Shown: positions 17,849 to 27,019 of the stretch, piece after piece
How positions within the stretch are numbered: the stretch's first letter is position 1
Layout of the letters: every line of letters starts with the position of its first letter
Origin: an uncultured Lachnospiraceae bacterium
GTDB lineage: Bacteria > Bacillota > Clostridia > Lachnospirales > Lachnospiraceae
Assembly (NCBI GenBank): GCA_910588775.1
Contig: CAJURH010000002.1
Span: 62,001-126,000, forward strand
Length of the DNA: 64,000 nt
Reading direction: 5' to 3'
Translations under genes and position numbers: made by a program
The notes under the pieces: model-generated
What the model saw: only the letters and a program-made list of their open reading frames with translations
What the model was told of the DNA's origin: nothing
The model's database searches: none

Positions 17849-19282
17849 ATGAGTTCTAAAGAGTTTAGCACATTAGAGATAGATGCCATAGGCGAAATAC
17901 TGAACATCAGTCTTGGCTCATCCGCTACCGCACTTTCTACCATGTTGAGTACGCGGACAGATATCACAACTCCTCAGGTGAAGGTAGTTGCCAAAGATGA
18001 ATTTGAGTTCGAAGATCTGGAGCCTGCCATTGGTGTGGAAATCACTTATGTGGAAGGTCTGCGCGGCAGCAATATTATGCTTTTGAAGCGGATGGATGTG
18101 AAAGTCATCGTAGAAATGATGATGGGCTTTGAAATTCCGGATGACGAATTTGAATTGAATGAAATCAATTTGAGTGCGATCTGTGAAGCGATGAATCAGA
18201 TGATGGGCGCTTCAGCGACAGCTCTTTCAGAGTTTCTGGGAGAGACAGTCAACATTTCTACGCCGACAACTACTGAAGTCAGCGATGTACATGCGTTTAA
18301 AGAAAAATATTTCGCAGATGAAGATGTGATGATCTGCGTGGAATTTCTTCTGCGGATTGGGGATAATCTGGAAAGTAAGTTTATGAATTTGATGCCCACG
18401 GATCTGGCAAAGAAACTGGTGTCTGGGTTTCTTCCAGATGGAATGGAACTGGCAGAACCGGAACCTACTCCAGCCCCTGCGGCTGCGCCAGGGCCAGAGC
18501 CTGAACCGGTTGTGGAGGAAGCGTCTGGGGACTCCAATCACATGATGAGTCAGGAAGAGATAGAGGCGCTATTGGCGGGAGGCGCAGGTGAAGATGCGTC
18601 TGAACCTGAACCTGAACCGGAAGAATCCTCTAATCACATGATGAGTCAGGAAGAAATAGAGGCGCTATTGGCGGGGGGCGTTCCACAGGAGGAAGCTCCT
18701 GCACCGCAACCAGCGCCAGCTCCTGCGCCGCAACCAGAACCGATGGTACAGCCGCAGCCTGTAATGCAGCCGGCACAACCAGCGCCACAGCCACAAGAAC
18801 CAGTGGCAGCCATGCCGCAGCCTATGATGCAAGCGGCTCCAGTGAGCAGTGGCATCACCGAACAGATGATGGCGCAGATGGCGCAGATGACGCAGATGAT
18901 GAGTCAGATGCAACAGGTGATGATGAATCAAATGCAGCAGCCTAAGAGCGGTGCAGCGCCAAAGACATTGAATGTTCATCCGCTGCCCACAGATCCGTTA
19001 GCCAGCGGTGGCATCGGAGAAGAGCAGGAAGAGAATATGGATATGATTCTGGGCGTTCCATTAGAGGTATCGGTAGAAATTGGGCGCACCAGGAAATTGG
19101 TAAAGGATATACTGGAATTTACGAAAGGCTCTCTGGTTGTCCTGGATAAAGTTGCCGGAGAACAGGTGGATCTCTTTGTAAATGGACAGTGCATTGCAAA
19201 AGGCGATGTAGTCGTGGTAGAAGACAATTTTGGAATCCGTATTACAGAAATTTTGGCGGATGATATACCTGCCATAGAATAG
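17849..19282 (+). CDS. fliY: Flagellar switch phosphatase FliY (CheC-like + FliN)
   Basis: FliY is a switch component that also dephosphorylates CheY-P. The 477-residue protein has an N-terminal CheC-type phosphatase domain with two apparently intact active sites (Asp12/Glu16/Asn19 and Ser109/Glu113/Asn116). A long Pro/Gln/Met-rich linker (about 205-385) follows, then a C-terminal FliN domain (about 400-475). The N-terminus lacks the usual EIDALL CheY-binding peptide. Two copies of SNHMMSQEEIEALLAGG instead lie within the linker at 229-245 and 261-277, 32 codons apart. The linker also holds a run of MxQM motifs. It should be the largest FliN-type switch piece here, because no separate fliN is visible. 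Confidence 0.9.
   Translation: MSSKEFSTLEIDAIGEILNISLGSSATALSTMLSTRTDITTPQVKVVAKDEFEFEDLEPAIGVEITYVEGLRGSNIMLLKRMDVKVIVEMMMGFEIPDDEFELNEINLSAICEAMNQMMGASATALSEFLGETVNISTPTTTEVSDVHAFKEKYFADEDVMICVEFLLRIGDNLESKFMNLMPTDLAKKLVSGFLPDGMELAEPEPTPAPAAAPGPEPEPVVEEASGDSNHMMSQEEIEALLAGGAGEDASEPEPEPEESSNHMMSQEEIEALLAGGVPQEEAPAPQPAPAPAPQPEPMVQPQPVMQPAQPAPQPQEPVAAMPQPMMQAAPVSSGITEQMMAQMAQMTQMMSQMQQVMMNQMQQPKSGAAPKTLNVHPLPTDPLASGGIGEEQEENMDMILGVPLEVSVEIGRTRKLVKDILEFTKGSLVVLDKVAGEQVDLFVNGQCIAKGDVVVVEDNFGIRITEILADDIPAIE
18533..18679 (+). repeat. Internal duplication of a CheY-binding-like motif in fliY
   Basis: Two near-identical DNA segments of about 50 bases (18533-18583 and 18629-18679), 96 bases apart, encode the repeated peptide SNHMMSQEEIEALLAGG. 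Differences between the copies are mostly synonymous, so the duplication is not brand new or is under selection at the protein level. Confidence 0.8.
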
Positions 19283-19291
19283 GATGGACAG

Positions 19292-19657
19292 ATGCTGAGT
19301 GGAATATTTACTGCAATCGGTACGCTGTGTATTGTGGTGGTAATCATATATTTTAGTTATGTGGCAGCAAAATTGGTGGCTAAGGGTTCTGTCCGAGCCG
19401 GACATTCCAGATATATGCGGATGGTGGATCAGATGCCGGTAGGTCAGAACCGGGCAGTGTCCGTCATACAGGTGGGAGACCGCTATTTCCTGCTGGGCAT
19501 TGCCGAGAAACAGATTGATATGTTGGCTGAGCTGGAGGAGGAAGGGCTGATTCCTCTGGAGTTAGAGGAACCAGCCATCCAGACCGCTATACCGGATTTT
19601 AAGGAACTGATGCATAAACTGGGTGAAGCCAAGAAACACTGGAACGATAAGAAGTAG
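19292..19657 (+). CDS. fliO: Flagellar biosynthetic protein FliO
   Basis: FliO helps assemble the FliPQR export gate. The 121-residue product has one N-terminal membrane segment (about 7-28) followed by a small cytoplasmic domain with DQMPVGQNRAVSVIQVGDRY and LLGIAEKQIDML, typical of FliO/FliZ. It sits 9 bases after fliY and 25 before fliP. The ribosome binding site is weak, so translation may be coupled to fliY. Confidence 0.85.
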   Translation: MLSGIFTAIGTLCIVVVIIYFSYVAAKLVAKGSVRAGHSRYMRMVDQMPVGQNRAVSVIQVGDRYFLLGIAEKQIDMLAELEEEGLIPLELEEPAIQTAIPDFKELMHKLGEAKKHWNDKK

Positions 19658-19682
19658 CGCAACGGATAAGGAGTTGGAGTGA

Positions 19683-20336
19683 ATGGACGCACTTGTAAAT
19701 ATTAATGGGGATCGGGTGCCTACACTGGAATTACTGTTGATGCTGACAGTGATTTCACTGCTACCTTCCATCCTCGTTATGATGACATCATTTACCAGAA
19801 TTGTAATTATCCTGTCTTTTGTCAGAAATGCCCTGGGAGTCCAACAAGTGCCGCCAAATATGGTGATGATTGGCATCTCGCTATTTCTGACACTTTTCAT
19901 TATGGACCCGGTGATTTCAGAAATCAATACCGATGCTTATGAGCCTTACAAGCAGCAGGAAATATCCCAAGAGGAGGCATTGGAACGGGCGCAGGGACCG
20001 ATGAAGGAATTCATGCTGCGTCAAACAGAATTAAGTTCGGTGAATATGTATATAGATCTGTCAGGGACAAAGGAAGTGGAGGAATTAACGGAGTTGCCCA
20101 TGACGGTGATCATTCCGGCCTTTATGACCAGCGAATTGAAACGCGCGTTTATGTCGGGGTTTTTGCTGTTTCTGCCTTTTTTGCTGATTGATATTGTAGT
20201 TTCCACTACGCTGATGTCCATGGGCATGTTCATGTTGCCTCCGGCTACCATATCTCTACCCTTTAAATTATTGCTTTTCGTTACGGTGGATGGATGGCAG
20301 CTGTTGTTCTCCACCCTTGTACAGAGCTTTCGGTGA
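19683..20336 (+). CDS. fliP: Flagellar export gate protein FliP
   Basis: FliP forms the core of the export gate. The 217-residue product has several membrane helices, the family signature LVMMTSFTRIVIILSFVRNA at about 33-52, and the second signature (LPFLLIDIVVSTTLMSMGM) at about 163-181. It starts without a long cleavable signal peptide, shorter than enteric FliP. fliQ follows after 14 bases. Confidence 0.93.
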   Translation: MDALVNINGDRVPTLELLLMLTVISLLPSILVMMTSFTRIVIILSFVRNALGVQQVPPNMVMIGISLFLTLFIMDPVISEINTDAYEPYKQQEISQEEALERAQGPMKEFMLRQTELSSVNMYIDLSGTKEVEELTELPMTVIIPAFMTSELKRAFMSGFLLFLPFLLIDIVVSTTLMSMGMFMLPPATISLPFKLLLFVTVDGWQLLFSTLVQSFR

Positions 20337-20350
20337 TACAGGAGGAACTT

Positions 20351-20614
20351 ATGACAAACGGTGAAGTATCAGACTTGATGTATGAAGTATTTGTGCTGGC
20401 GCTTAAGCTGGCCGCTCCTATGTTGGTAATCAGTATGCTAATCGGGCTCTTAATTTCTATTTTTCAGGCCGCTACGCAGATTCATGAGCAGACGATTACA
20501 TTTTTACCTAAGCTGCTGGTAATTGCTTTGATTCTTGTGTTTACAGGAAGCAATATGTTGGTGATGCTACAGGATTTTACCGATAAGATTTTCCAGTTAG
20601 TAGCGGCGATATAA
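20351..20614 (+). CDS. fliQ: Flagellar export gate protein FliQ
   Basis: FliQ is a small gate subunit. The 87-residue product has two membrane helices (about 14-38 and 52-74) and starts MTNGEVSDLMYEVFVLAL, typical of the family. The ATG at 20351 has GGAGG seven bases upstream; an open frame that starts earlier inside fliP is not credible. Confidence 0.92.
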   Translation: MTNGEVSDLMYEVFVLALKLAAPMLVISMLIGLLISIFQAATQIHEQTITFLPKLLVIALILVFTGSNMLVMLQDFTDKIFQLVAAI

Positions 20615-20638
20615 CGCTCCGGCGGAGGTTGGGATGAA

Positions 20639-21418
20639 ATGATGATTACGGACACGGCGCAATTTTTGCTATTCTCTCTAATTATGATGCGTATGGCCGG
20701 ATTTGTATTGCTCAACCCTATTTTGGGCCGGAATAGTATACCGATGATCGCGAAGGCCGGATTTATCCTGGTACTGACTTTCCTATTGTATTCATTTTCT
20801 CAGGGAGAAGCGATCGAAGTGGAATCGCCTTTGGTTTATGGCGTACTGCTGCTGAAGGAATTTGTGATGGGGTATTTTCTGGGATTCGTGATACAGTTGT
20901 TCAGCATGGTGATTACCTTTGCTGCGGCGATTATTGATTTCCAGATGGGACTGTCCATGGCCATGATTTACGATGTGCAGAATAATGCGCAGATACCTTT
21001 GTCAGGAAGCGTTTATAACGTATTCTTTATGCTGCTGTTTTTCGCAGCGGACGGCCATCTGGCTATGATGAAGATTCTGCTCACGTCCGCGGAGGTGGTC
21101 CCTTATGGGGCAGTGACGTTTTCAAGTGGAGCCACCTGGGCGATGTTAGATATATTTTCCGCGTGTATCGTGCTGGCTGTGAAGTTTGCGTTCCCGATTC
21201 TGGCGGCGGAGTTTATAATAACCATTGGGATGGGGATTTTGATGAAAATGATACCGCAGATCAATGTATTTGTGGTGCAGATTCAGGTGAAAATCATCCT
21301 GGGTCTGGTGTTGTTTCTGTTTTTATTTTCACCTATGGCGGATGCTCTGGGTAATTTGATTACTGCAATGTTGCGGCATATGCAGGATATACTACAGCTA
21401 TTGGCCGGCAGGCCGTAA
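20639..21418 (+). CDS. fliR: Flagellar export gate protein FliR
   Basis: FliR completes the FliPQR gate. The 259-residue hydrophobic protein has about six membrane segments and the family block GYFLGFVIQLFSMVITFAAA near 80-99, followed by DFQMGLSMAMIYD. An ATG at 20639 is ten bases from GGAGG. flhB starts within 17 bases of the stop. Confidence 0.92.
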   Translation: MMITDTAQFLLFSLIMMRMAGFVLLNPILGRNSIPMIAKAGFILVLTFLLYSFSQGEAIEVESPLVYGVLLLKEFVMGYFLGFVIQLFSMVITFAAAIIDFQMGLSMAMIYDVQNNAQIPLSGSVYNVFFMLLFFAADGHLAMMKILLTSAEVVPYGAVTFSSGATWAMLDIFSACIVLAVKFAFPILAAEFIITIGMGILMKMIPQINVFVVQIQVKIILGLVLFLFLFSPMADALGNLITAMLRHMQDILQLLAGRP

Positions 21419-21434
21419 AAAGGATGTGAGTAAA

Positions 21435-22508
21435 ATGGCGGACGGGCCAGGCGGAGAGAGAACCGAGAAGGCCACACCGAAAAAGCGGCGGGACCAGAGA
21501 AAAAAAGGTAACGTGTTTACCAGCAAGGATGTGGCCACACTTCTCTCCTTTTTAATTGGGTTTTATGGGTTAAAGTTTTTCTTTCCCATGGTGTACCGAA
21601 ATCTAAAGGCTTATTTGCTCCGCTATCTGGGCTATATGGCCAGCATGGAAGATATGTCCATGGGTACGCTACAGTCCATTGGACTGGACACAATGCTTAC
21701 AATTGGCGTAGTGGTTTTGCCTTTTCTGGCGTTGATGGTGGCCATCGGAATCGTGGGCACCGGCATTCAGACCAGGTTTCTGTTCACCATGGAGTCGGTG
21801 AAGCCAAAATTCAGTAAATTGAATCCCATTAATGGGATTAAGAACCTGTTCTCATTGAAGAGCATTGTGGAACTGATAAAAAATCTGATAAAAATTTCGA
21901 TTTTACTCATATTTTTATATAATATAATTAAAGGTGATCTGCTGGGCATTGCCCGAACCATTGACATGGATTTGAAAGTTTCAACCGCCTATATGCTGGA
22001 TGTGATTATGCGAATTGTATTCCAGTTGGCTATGGCTTTTGCGGCCCTGGCGGCGTTTGATTTCTTATACCAGAGGTGGGATTATGAACGGCAGTTGAAG
22101 ATGACCAAGCAGGAAGTTAAAGAAGAATACAAGCAGACGGAAGGGGATCCGCAGATCAAGGGAAAGATCAGGGATTTGCAGCGTCAGCGTGCTAGAAGCC
22201 GTATGATGCAGGCGGTTCCAGAAGCGGATGTGGTTATCCGTAACCCTACCCACTATGCGGTTGCCCTGAGGTATGATATTGATAAAGATAATGCCCCGGT
22301 TGTGGTTGCAAAGGGCCAGGATGAGCTGGCGTTGCGTATCGTGAGAGTGGCAGAGGAAAATGATGTCCATATTGTGGAAAATAAGCCATTGGCGCGGGCT
22401 ATTTATGCGTCCACCCCATTGAATGGGGAAATTCCTCAGGAATATTATGGGACTGTTGCAGAAATTCTTGTATATGTATTCAAAGAAAATCACAAAGTAA
22501 TTCTGTAG
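21435..22508 (+). CDS. flhB: Flagellar export switch protein FlhB
   Basis: FlhB switches export from rod/hook to filament substrates after self-cleavage. The 357-residue protein begins with the typical basic stretch GERTEKATPKKRRDQRKKGN, has four membrane segments in the first 215 residues, and carries the self-cleavage motif NPTH at about 270-273 in a soluble C-terminal domain. ATG at 21435, ten bases after AAGGA, is preferred to GTG at 21426. Confidence 0.93.
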   Translation: MADGPGGERTEKATPKKRRDQRKKGNVFTSKDVATLLSFLIGFYGLKFFFPMVYRNLKAYLLRYLGYMASMEDMSMGTLQSIGLDTMLTIGVVVLPFLALMVAIGIVGTGIQTRFLFTMESVKPKFSKLNPINGIKNLFSLKSIVELIKNLIKISILLIFLYNIIKGDLLGIARTIDMDLKVSTAYMLDVIMRIVFQLAMAFAALAAFDFLYQRWDYERQLKMTKQEVKEEYKQTEGDPQIKGKIRDLQRQRARSRMMQAVPEADVVIRNPTHYAVALRYDIDKDNAPVVVAKGQDELALRIVRVAEENDVHIVENKPLARAIYASTPLNGEIPQEYYGTVAEILVYVFKENHKVIL

Positions 22509-22525
22509 GACAATAGGAGCCATAA

Positions 22526-22570
22526 ATGAATTTGATTAGGAAGGTTCCAAAGAGATTGGTGAAGACATGA
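22526..22570 (+). CDS. Possible 14-residue leader peptide coupled to flhA
   Basis: An ATG at 22526 has AGGAG at 22515-22519 with an ideal six-base spacer. The frame encodes MNLIRKVPKRLVKT and its TGA overlaps the flhA ATG in an ATGA. flhA itself has only a weak GGTGA site, so ribosomes finishing this peptide could start flhA. This is inferred from layout only. Confidence 0.35.
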   Translation: MNLIRKVPKRLVKT

Positions 22571-24657
22571 AAAGATTAATGAGTAATGCGGTATCGCTAT
22601 TTGTGGTTGTAATTGTGCTGCTGCTAATCATACCGTTGAGTCCGTTTTTCCTGGACGTTATGATCATTTTAAATATATCGGTTGCTTTGATTATTTTGCT
22701 GATCAGCATGAGCATTACGGAATCTTTAGAATTTTCCATTTTTCCATCGCTGCTGCTGATTACCACATTGTTCCGTTTGGGCATCAATGTATCCTCCACA
22801 CGGAATATTTTGACAAATTCAGGCAGCGCGGGGCAGGTTATCAAGGCTTTCGGTGACTTTGTTCTGCAGGGAAATGTAGTTGTTGGATTCGTTATTTTCT
22901 TCATAATCGTTCTTGTGCAGTTTATTGTTATCACAAAAGGCGCGGAACGTGTATCGGAAGTCGCTGCCAGGTTCACCTTGGACGCTATGCCTGGTAAGCA
23001 GATGGCCATTGACGCGGACTTAAGTTCCGGTCTCATTGATGAACAGGAAGCGAAGACGCGTCGTTACAAGATTCAGAAGGAAGCGGATTTCTATGGATCT
23101 ATGGACGGCGCCACCAAGATCGTCAAGGGAGACGCTGTGATGTCTCTGATCATTACCGCAGTCAATTTTATCGGCGGCGTGATCATCGGTATGGTGCAGG
23201 GAAGCATGAGTTTTACCGAAGTCTTGTCGATCTATTCGATTGCCACGGTGGGTGATGGTCTGGTGTCTCAGATACCCGCGCTTCTCATTTCCGTGGCCAC
23301 AGGCATGATCGTCACCCGTGCGGTGGCGGAGGGAAGCCTGAATCAGGATGTATCCAAGCAATTTCTGGCGCAGCCCCAGTCCATTATGATTGCTGGCGTG
23401 ATTATAGCGGTTTTGATGTTGGTGCCAGGCATGCCGAAGATTCAGATGGCCATTGTGGCGATTCTGTTCGTGGGCGGTGGGGTTTACATCACCAGGAGAA
23501 TGCAGGAAGCGGCCAAGATGCCCGAATTGGAGATGGCCGGCCCTGTGGCAGGTGGTTTGGCGGCCGGAGGAATGGAAGAAGAGGAAGGAGCCGTCAGCGA
23601 GGAAGAATATTATCGGGATATCAATAATATTTATTCATTAATCTCGGTGGAACCTGTGGAGATGGAATTTGGCTATAGCTTGATTCCGTTGGTGGATGAG
23701 TCCAGCGGTGGAAGGATGATCAACCGGATTGTCATATTCCGGCGCCAGTATGCACAGGAAATGGGCCTGGTTATTCCCTCTATCCGTCTTCGGGACAGTT
23801 CCAGTTTGAACACGAATCAATATGTGATTAAGATCAAAGGTGAGGAAGTGGCAAAAGGGGAAATTCTGGTGGATTATTATCTGGCGCTTGAGCCTCCGAA
23901 TCTGTCCGGAGAAGTGGACGGGATTGAGACGGTGGAGCCGGCTTATGGAATTCCCAGTCGCTGGATTACGCCGGAGAATAAAGAAATCGCAGAGATCTAT
24001 GGATATACGGTTATCGATCCTTTGTCCGTTATGCTGACGCATCTGTCAGAAACGCTTCGGCGTCATTCCCATGAGCTGATTACCCGGCAGGAAGTTGTGC
24101 AGCTTGTGGAGAACACCAAGAAAAACTCGCCGGAGTTGGTGGAAGAAGTGGTTCCGGCCCTGATTTCTTATGGAGGCTTCCAGAAAACGCTGGTGAATCT
24201 GCTGCGCGAGGGAATCCCCATTAAGGATATGGAGACAATCTTGGAAACGATAGCCGATACAATTCCCAACAGCCGGGATATTGACGCCATTACAGAGAAT
24301 ATTCGGATAGCTTTAAAGCGTACGATTACCCGCCGATTCAGCGAAAACGGCAATATGCGGGTGGTGACGCTGGATACAGAGCTGGAGAAACGCATGATTG
24401 CCAGCCTTACGAAAAGCGATCAGGGCACCTATATGGCGCTCAGCCCGGATATTATGCAGAATATAATTGAGCAGATTAGTGAAGAGATGAAGAAGTTCCA
24501 CGAGTTGGCACAGGACCCGATTGTGCTTACCAGCCAGGTAATACGTCCTTACTTTTATCGTTTGATTGAGCAGTTCTACCCCAATGTCTATGTGCTGTCT
24601 TTTAATGAGATTGCCAACAGTGTGCAGATACAGGCGCTGGGGACGATTGCCGGCTAG
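22567..24657 (+). CDS. flhA: Flagellar export gate protein FlhA
   Basis: FlhA is the export gate platform that receives substrate-chaperone complexes. The 696-residue protein has about eight N-terminal membrane segments, the FHIPEP-family signature region around RFTLDAMPGKQMAIDADL (about 137-154), and a large cytoplasmic domain from about 330. Its own ribosome binding site is weak; see the overlapping leader ORF. Unusually, the next gene is fliA, with no flhF or flhG. Confidence 0.93.
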   Translation: MKRLMSNAVSLFVVVIVLLLIIPLSPFFLDVMIILNISVALIILLISMSITESLEFSIFPSLLLITTLFRLGINVSSTRNILTNSGSAGQVIKAFGDFVLQGNVVVGFVIFFIIVLVQFIVITKGAERVSEVAARFTLDAMPGKQMAIDADLSSGLIDEQEAKTRRYKIQKEADFYGSMDGATKIVKGDAVMSLIITAVNFIGGVIIGMVQGSMSFTEVLSIYSIATVGDGLVSQIPALLISVATGMIVTRAVAEGSLNQDVSKQFLAQPQSIMIAGVIIAVLMLVPGMPKIQMAIVAILFVGGGVYITRRMQEAAKMPELEMAGPVAGGLAAGGMEEEEGAVSEEEYYRDINNIYSLISVEPVEMEFGYSLIPLVDESSGGRMINRIVIFRRQYAQEMGLVIPSIRLRDSSSLNTNQYVIKIKGEEVAKGEILVDYYLALEPPNLSGEVDGIETVEPAYGIPSRWITPENKEIAEIYGYTVIDPLSVMLTHLSETLRRHSHELITRQEVVQLVENTKKNSPELVEEVVPALISYGGFQKTLVNLLREGIPIKDMETILETIADTIPNSRDIDAITENIRIALKRTITRRFSENGNMRVVTLDTELEKRMIASLTKSDQGTYMALSPDIMQNIIEQISEEMKKFHELAQDPIVLTSQVIRPYFYRLIEQFYPNVYVLSFNEIANSVQIQALGTIAG

Positions 24658-24680
24658 AAGAATGCTGAGGAGTTTGAAAC

Positions 24681-25460
24681 ATGAGTGCGCACAATTCATA
24701 CAGCGAAATGACAAATGAAGAACTTCTGAGGGAATATAAAGAGACCGATGATATGCATATCAAACAGGAATTGGTCATGCGATATGTTTATATTGTGAAA
24801 AGCATAGCCCTTCAGATGCGTGATGTGTATGTGAGTTTTGCTCAGGTGGATGATATGATCAATGAGGGGGTGCTAGCCATAATGAGCGCCCTGGACAAAT
24901 TTGATTTTGAAAAAAACGTAAAATTTGAAACGTATATTTCCAAACGTATCCGTGGCATGATCATCGATTTGGCCAGAAGGCAGGACTGGGTCCCGCGGAG
25001 CGTGCGTAAGAACGCTAAGGAGATAGATAATGCCACTATGGAGCTGTATAATGAACTGGGCCGCTATCCCACTGCGGAGGAAACGGCGGAATACCTCCAT
25101 GTGAGTGTTGATAAATACCATGAGGCGGTGGGAAAGACGAATCTGTTTAATGTTCTGTCTCTGGATATGGTTTTGGAAGAGACGATGGAAAATAAGAAAA
25201 GCGTTCAGCTTCCTTCCAACAACCTTCAGGAGCAGCCAGAGGCGCATTTACTGGAACGGGAATTGCATGGCCGATTGGTGGAAGCTCTGCACAGTTTGAA
25301 AGAAAATGAACAGATGGTGATATCCCTTTATTATGTGGATGAATTGAACATGAAAGAGATCGCCGGAATTCTGGAGGTCAGCGAGCCCAGAATTTCGCAG
25401 ATACATGCCAACGCTTTGCGCAAAATGCGCTTGTTTTTAAAGAAAGATTTGGATGAGTAA
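24681..25460 (+). CDS. fliA: Flagellar sigma factor FliA (sigma-28/SigD)
   Basis: FliA directs RNA polymerase to late flagellar promoters. The 259-residue product has sigma region 2 (about 20-100, with YISKRIRGMIIDLARRQDWV and PRSVR), a region 3 segment with YPTAEETAEYLHVS, and region 4 (about 190-250, with MKEIAGILEVSEPRISQIHA). It directly follows flhA. Likely targets here are the CGATAA-type sites before fliD (32350) and before the second fliD-like gene (37701). Confidence 0.93.
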   Translation: MSAHNSYSEMTNEELLREYKETDDMHIKQELVMRYVYIVKSIALQMRDVYVSFAQVDDMINEGVLAIMSALDKFDFEKNVKFETYISKRIRGMIIDLARRQDWVPRSVRKNAKEIDNATMELYNELGRYPTAEETAEYLHVSVDKYHEAVGKTNLFNVLSLDMVLEETMENKKSVQLPSNNLQEQPEAHLLERELHGRLVEALHSLKENEQMVISLYYVDELNMKEIAGILEVSEPRISQIHANALRKMRLFLKKDLDE

Positions 25461-25487
25461 TCTGGACAGCGAGAAAGGAGTGATAAG

Positions 25488-26237
25488 ATGTTCCAGGGAT
25501 TTTATAATCTGACTTCCGGTGTTCTTACACAGACCAGAAATCAGAATGTGATTAGTAATAATATGACCAATGTTTCCACGCCTGGCTTTAAGACGGATAA
25601 ATATTTGGCGACCACCTTTCGGGAGGAGCTGATGTATCGCAGTGGGAATATTGATAAGGATAACAAGACGGAGATTGGGACCATGGCCATGATTCGGGCT
25701 TCGGATGAAACGGTGACCGATTTTGAGCCGGGCGCGGTGGAGGAGACCGGAGAGCTTTTCGATGTGGCGCTGCGGGGCAACGGATTCTTCATGGTGCAGA
25801 CCCAGGACGGCATTGGGTATACTAGGGACGGCTCCTTTACGCTGGATGACCAAGGCTACCTGTGTTTGCCGTCGGTGGGCAGAGTTATTGGGAAGAATGG
25901 TCAGATTCGCGTTGGAACCGATAAGATTAACATAGATAGTTACGGGCGCATCACCAGCGAGAATGGACGGACAAATTATGGACAGATTGCGGTGGTGGAT
26001 TTCAACAATTACGATAATCTGGAAAAAGGCGGCGATGGCGTGTTCTATACCAATGAACAGGCGGTGGCTTCAGACACGCAGATGCTCTGGAAATATCTGG
26101 AGCGGTCTAATGTGGACGCTGTGCAGGAAATGGTGAATATGATGAGCAGCCAAAGGGCGCTGCAAAGCGCAACCCAGGTTCTGAAAATGTACGATCAGAT
26201 TATGGGGAAGGCAGTTACAGAGATTGGAAGAGTGTAG
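25488..26237 (+). CDS. flgF: Flagellar rod protein of the FlgF/FlgG family (first copy)
   Basis: A distal-rod type protein. The 249-residue product has the N-terminal signature SNNMTNVSTPGFKTD (about 23-37), a central FlgF/FlgG domain with RGNGFFMV and YTRDGSF, and the C-terminal block NVDAVQEMVNMMSSQRALQS. Two such genes lie in tandem, as flhO/flhP do in Bacillus. Which is the true FlgF and which FlgG cannot be settled from sequence alone. Confidence 0.82.
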   Translation: MFQGFYNLTSGVLTQTRNQNVISNNMTNVSTPGFKTDKYLATTFREELMYRSGNIDKDNKTEIGTMAMIRASDETVTDFEPGAVEETGELFDVALRGNGFFMVQTQDGIGYTRDGSFTLDDQGYLCLPSVGRVIGKNGQIRVGTDKINIDSYGRITSENGRTNYGQIAVVDFNNYDNLEKGGDGVFYTNEQAVASDTQMLWKYLERSNVDAVQEMVNMMSSQRALQSATQVLKMYDQIMGKAVTEIGRV

Positions 26238-26276
26238 TAGAGTAGAACCAGTGCGACAAGCAAAGGAGGGGTGCAT

Positions 26277-26990
26277 ATGAACCAATCGTTTTACACGGCG
26301 GCTCTTGGAGTGGGAAGTGAACAATATAAGCTGGATATTCTGGCTAACAATACAGCCAACGTCAATACCTGGGGGTATAAGTCAAAGATTCCGATTTTCT
26401 CTGAATTGATGTATTATGAAATGAAGGGGAAAGCCGACCAGAATAATGAATTGTTGACAGGCACGGGCATGCGTATCCAGAAAGCGGATACAGATTTCTC
26501 CCAGATGACTCTTGCGGAGAGTGAAGGGGAATATCATTATGCCATCGAGGGAGATGGGTTCTTCATGTTGCGCAACCCGGTGAATAATGAGATTACGTAC
26601 ACCAGGGATGGGAGCTTCAGTTTATCCTTGCGTGGGGAAGACTTCTATCTCGTAACGTCAACGGGCAAGCTGGTGCTGGATCAGAACAGGAATCCGATTC
26701 TGGTGAATGAGAACAGTCCGGACACGCTGCCCATTGGGATTTTTGATTTTATAAATAAGAACGGTATGTTAAGCGCAGGCGAAAACGAGTTTACGCCTGT
26801 AGCCAAGAATGGAAATCCGTTTGATGCGGAAGATGCAAGGCTGCGCAAGAAAATGCTGGAAATGTCTAACGTGGATTTTGCCGAACAGATGTCAAAAGTG
26901 ATAGAGACGCAGAGGGCGTATAGTTATGCGCTGCGGATGGTGCAGACGTCTGACGAAATAGAAAATACCATAAACACTTTAAGGGGATAG
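26277..26990 (+). CDS. flgG: Flagellar rod protein of the FlgF/FlgG family (second copy)
   Basis: Paralogue of the preceding gene. The 237-residue product has LANNTANVNTWGYKSK (about 23-38), GDGFFMLRNP and YTRDGSFS in the middle, and the C-terminal NVDFAEQMSKVIETQRAYSY. The ATG at 26277 follows AGGAGGG by about seven bases; GTG at 26271 is too close. Position and family support a rod function. Confidence 0.82.
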   Translation: MNQSFYTAALGVGSEQYKLDILANNTANVNTWGYKSKIPIFSELMYYEMKGKADQNNELLTGTGMRIQKADTDFSQMTLAESEGEYHYAIEGDGFFMLRNPVNNEITYTRDGSFSLSLRGEDFYLVTSTGKLVLDQNRNPILVNENSPDTLPIGIFDFINKNGMLSAGENEFTPVAKNGNPFDAEDARLRKKMLEMSNVDFAEQMSKVIETQRAYSYALRMVQTSDEIENTINTLRG

Positions 26991-27019
26991 CATGAACAGG
27001 CATGAAGAAAGGAGCAGCC

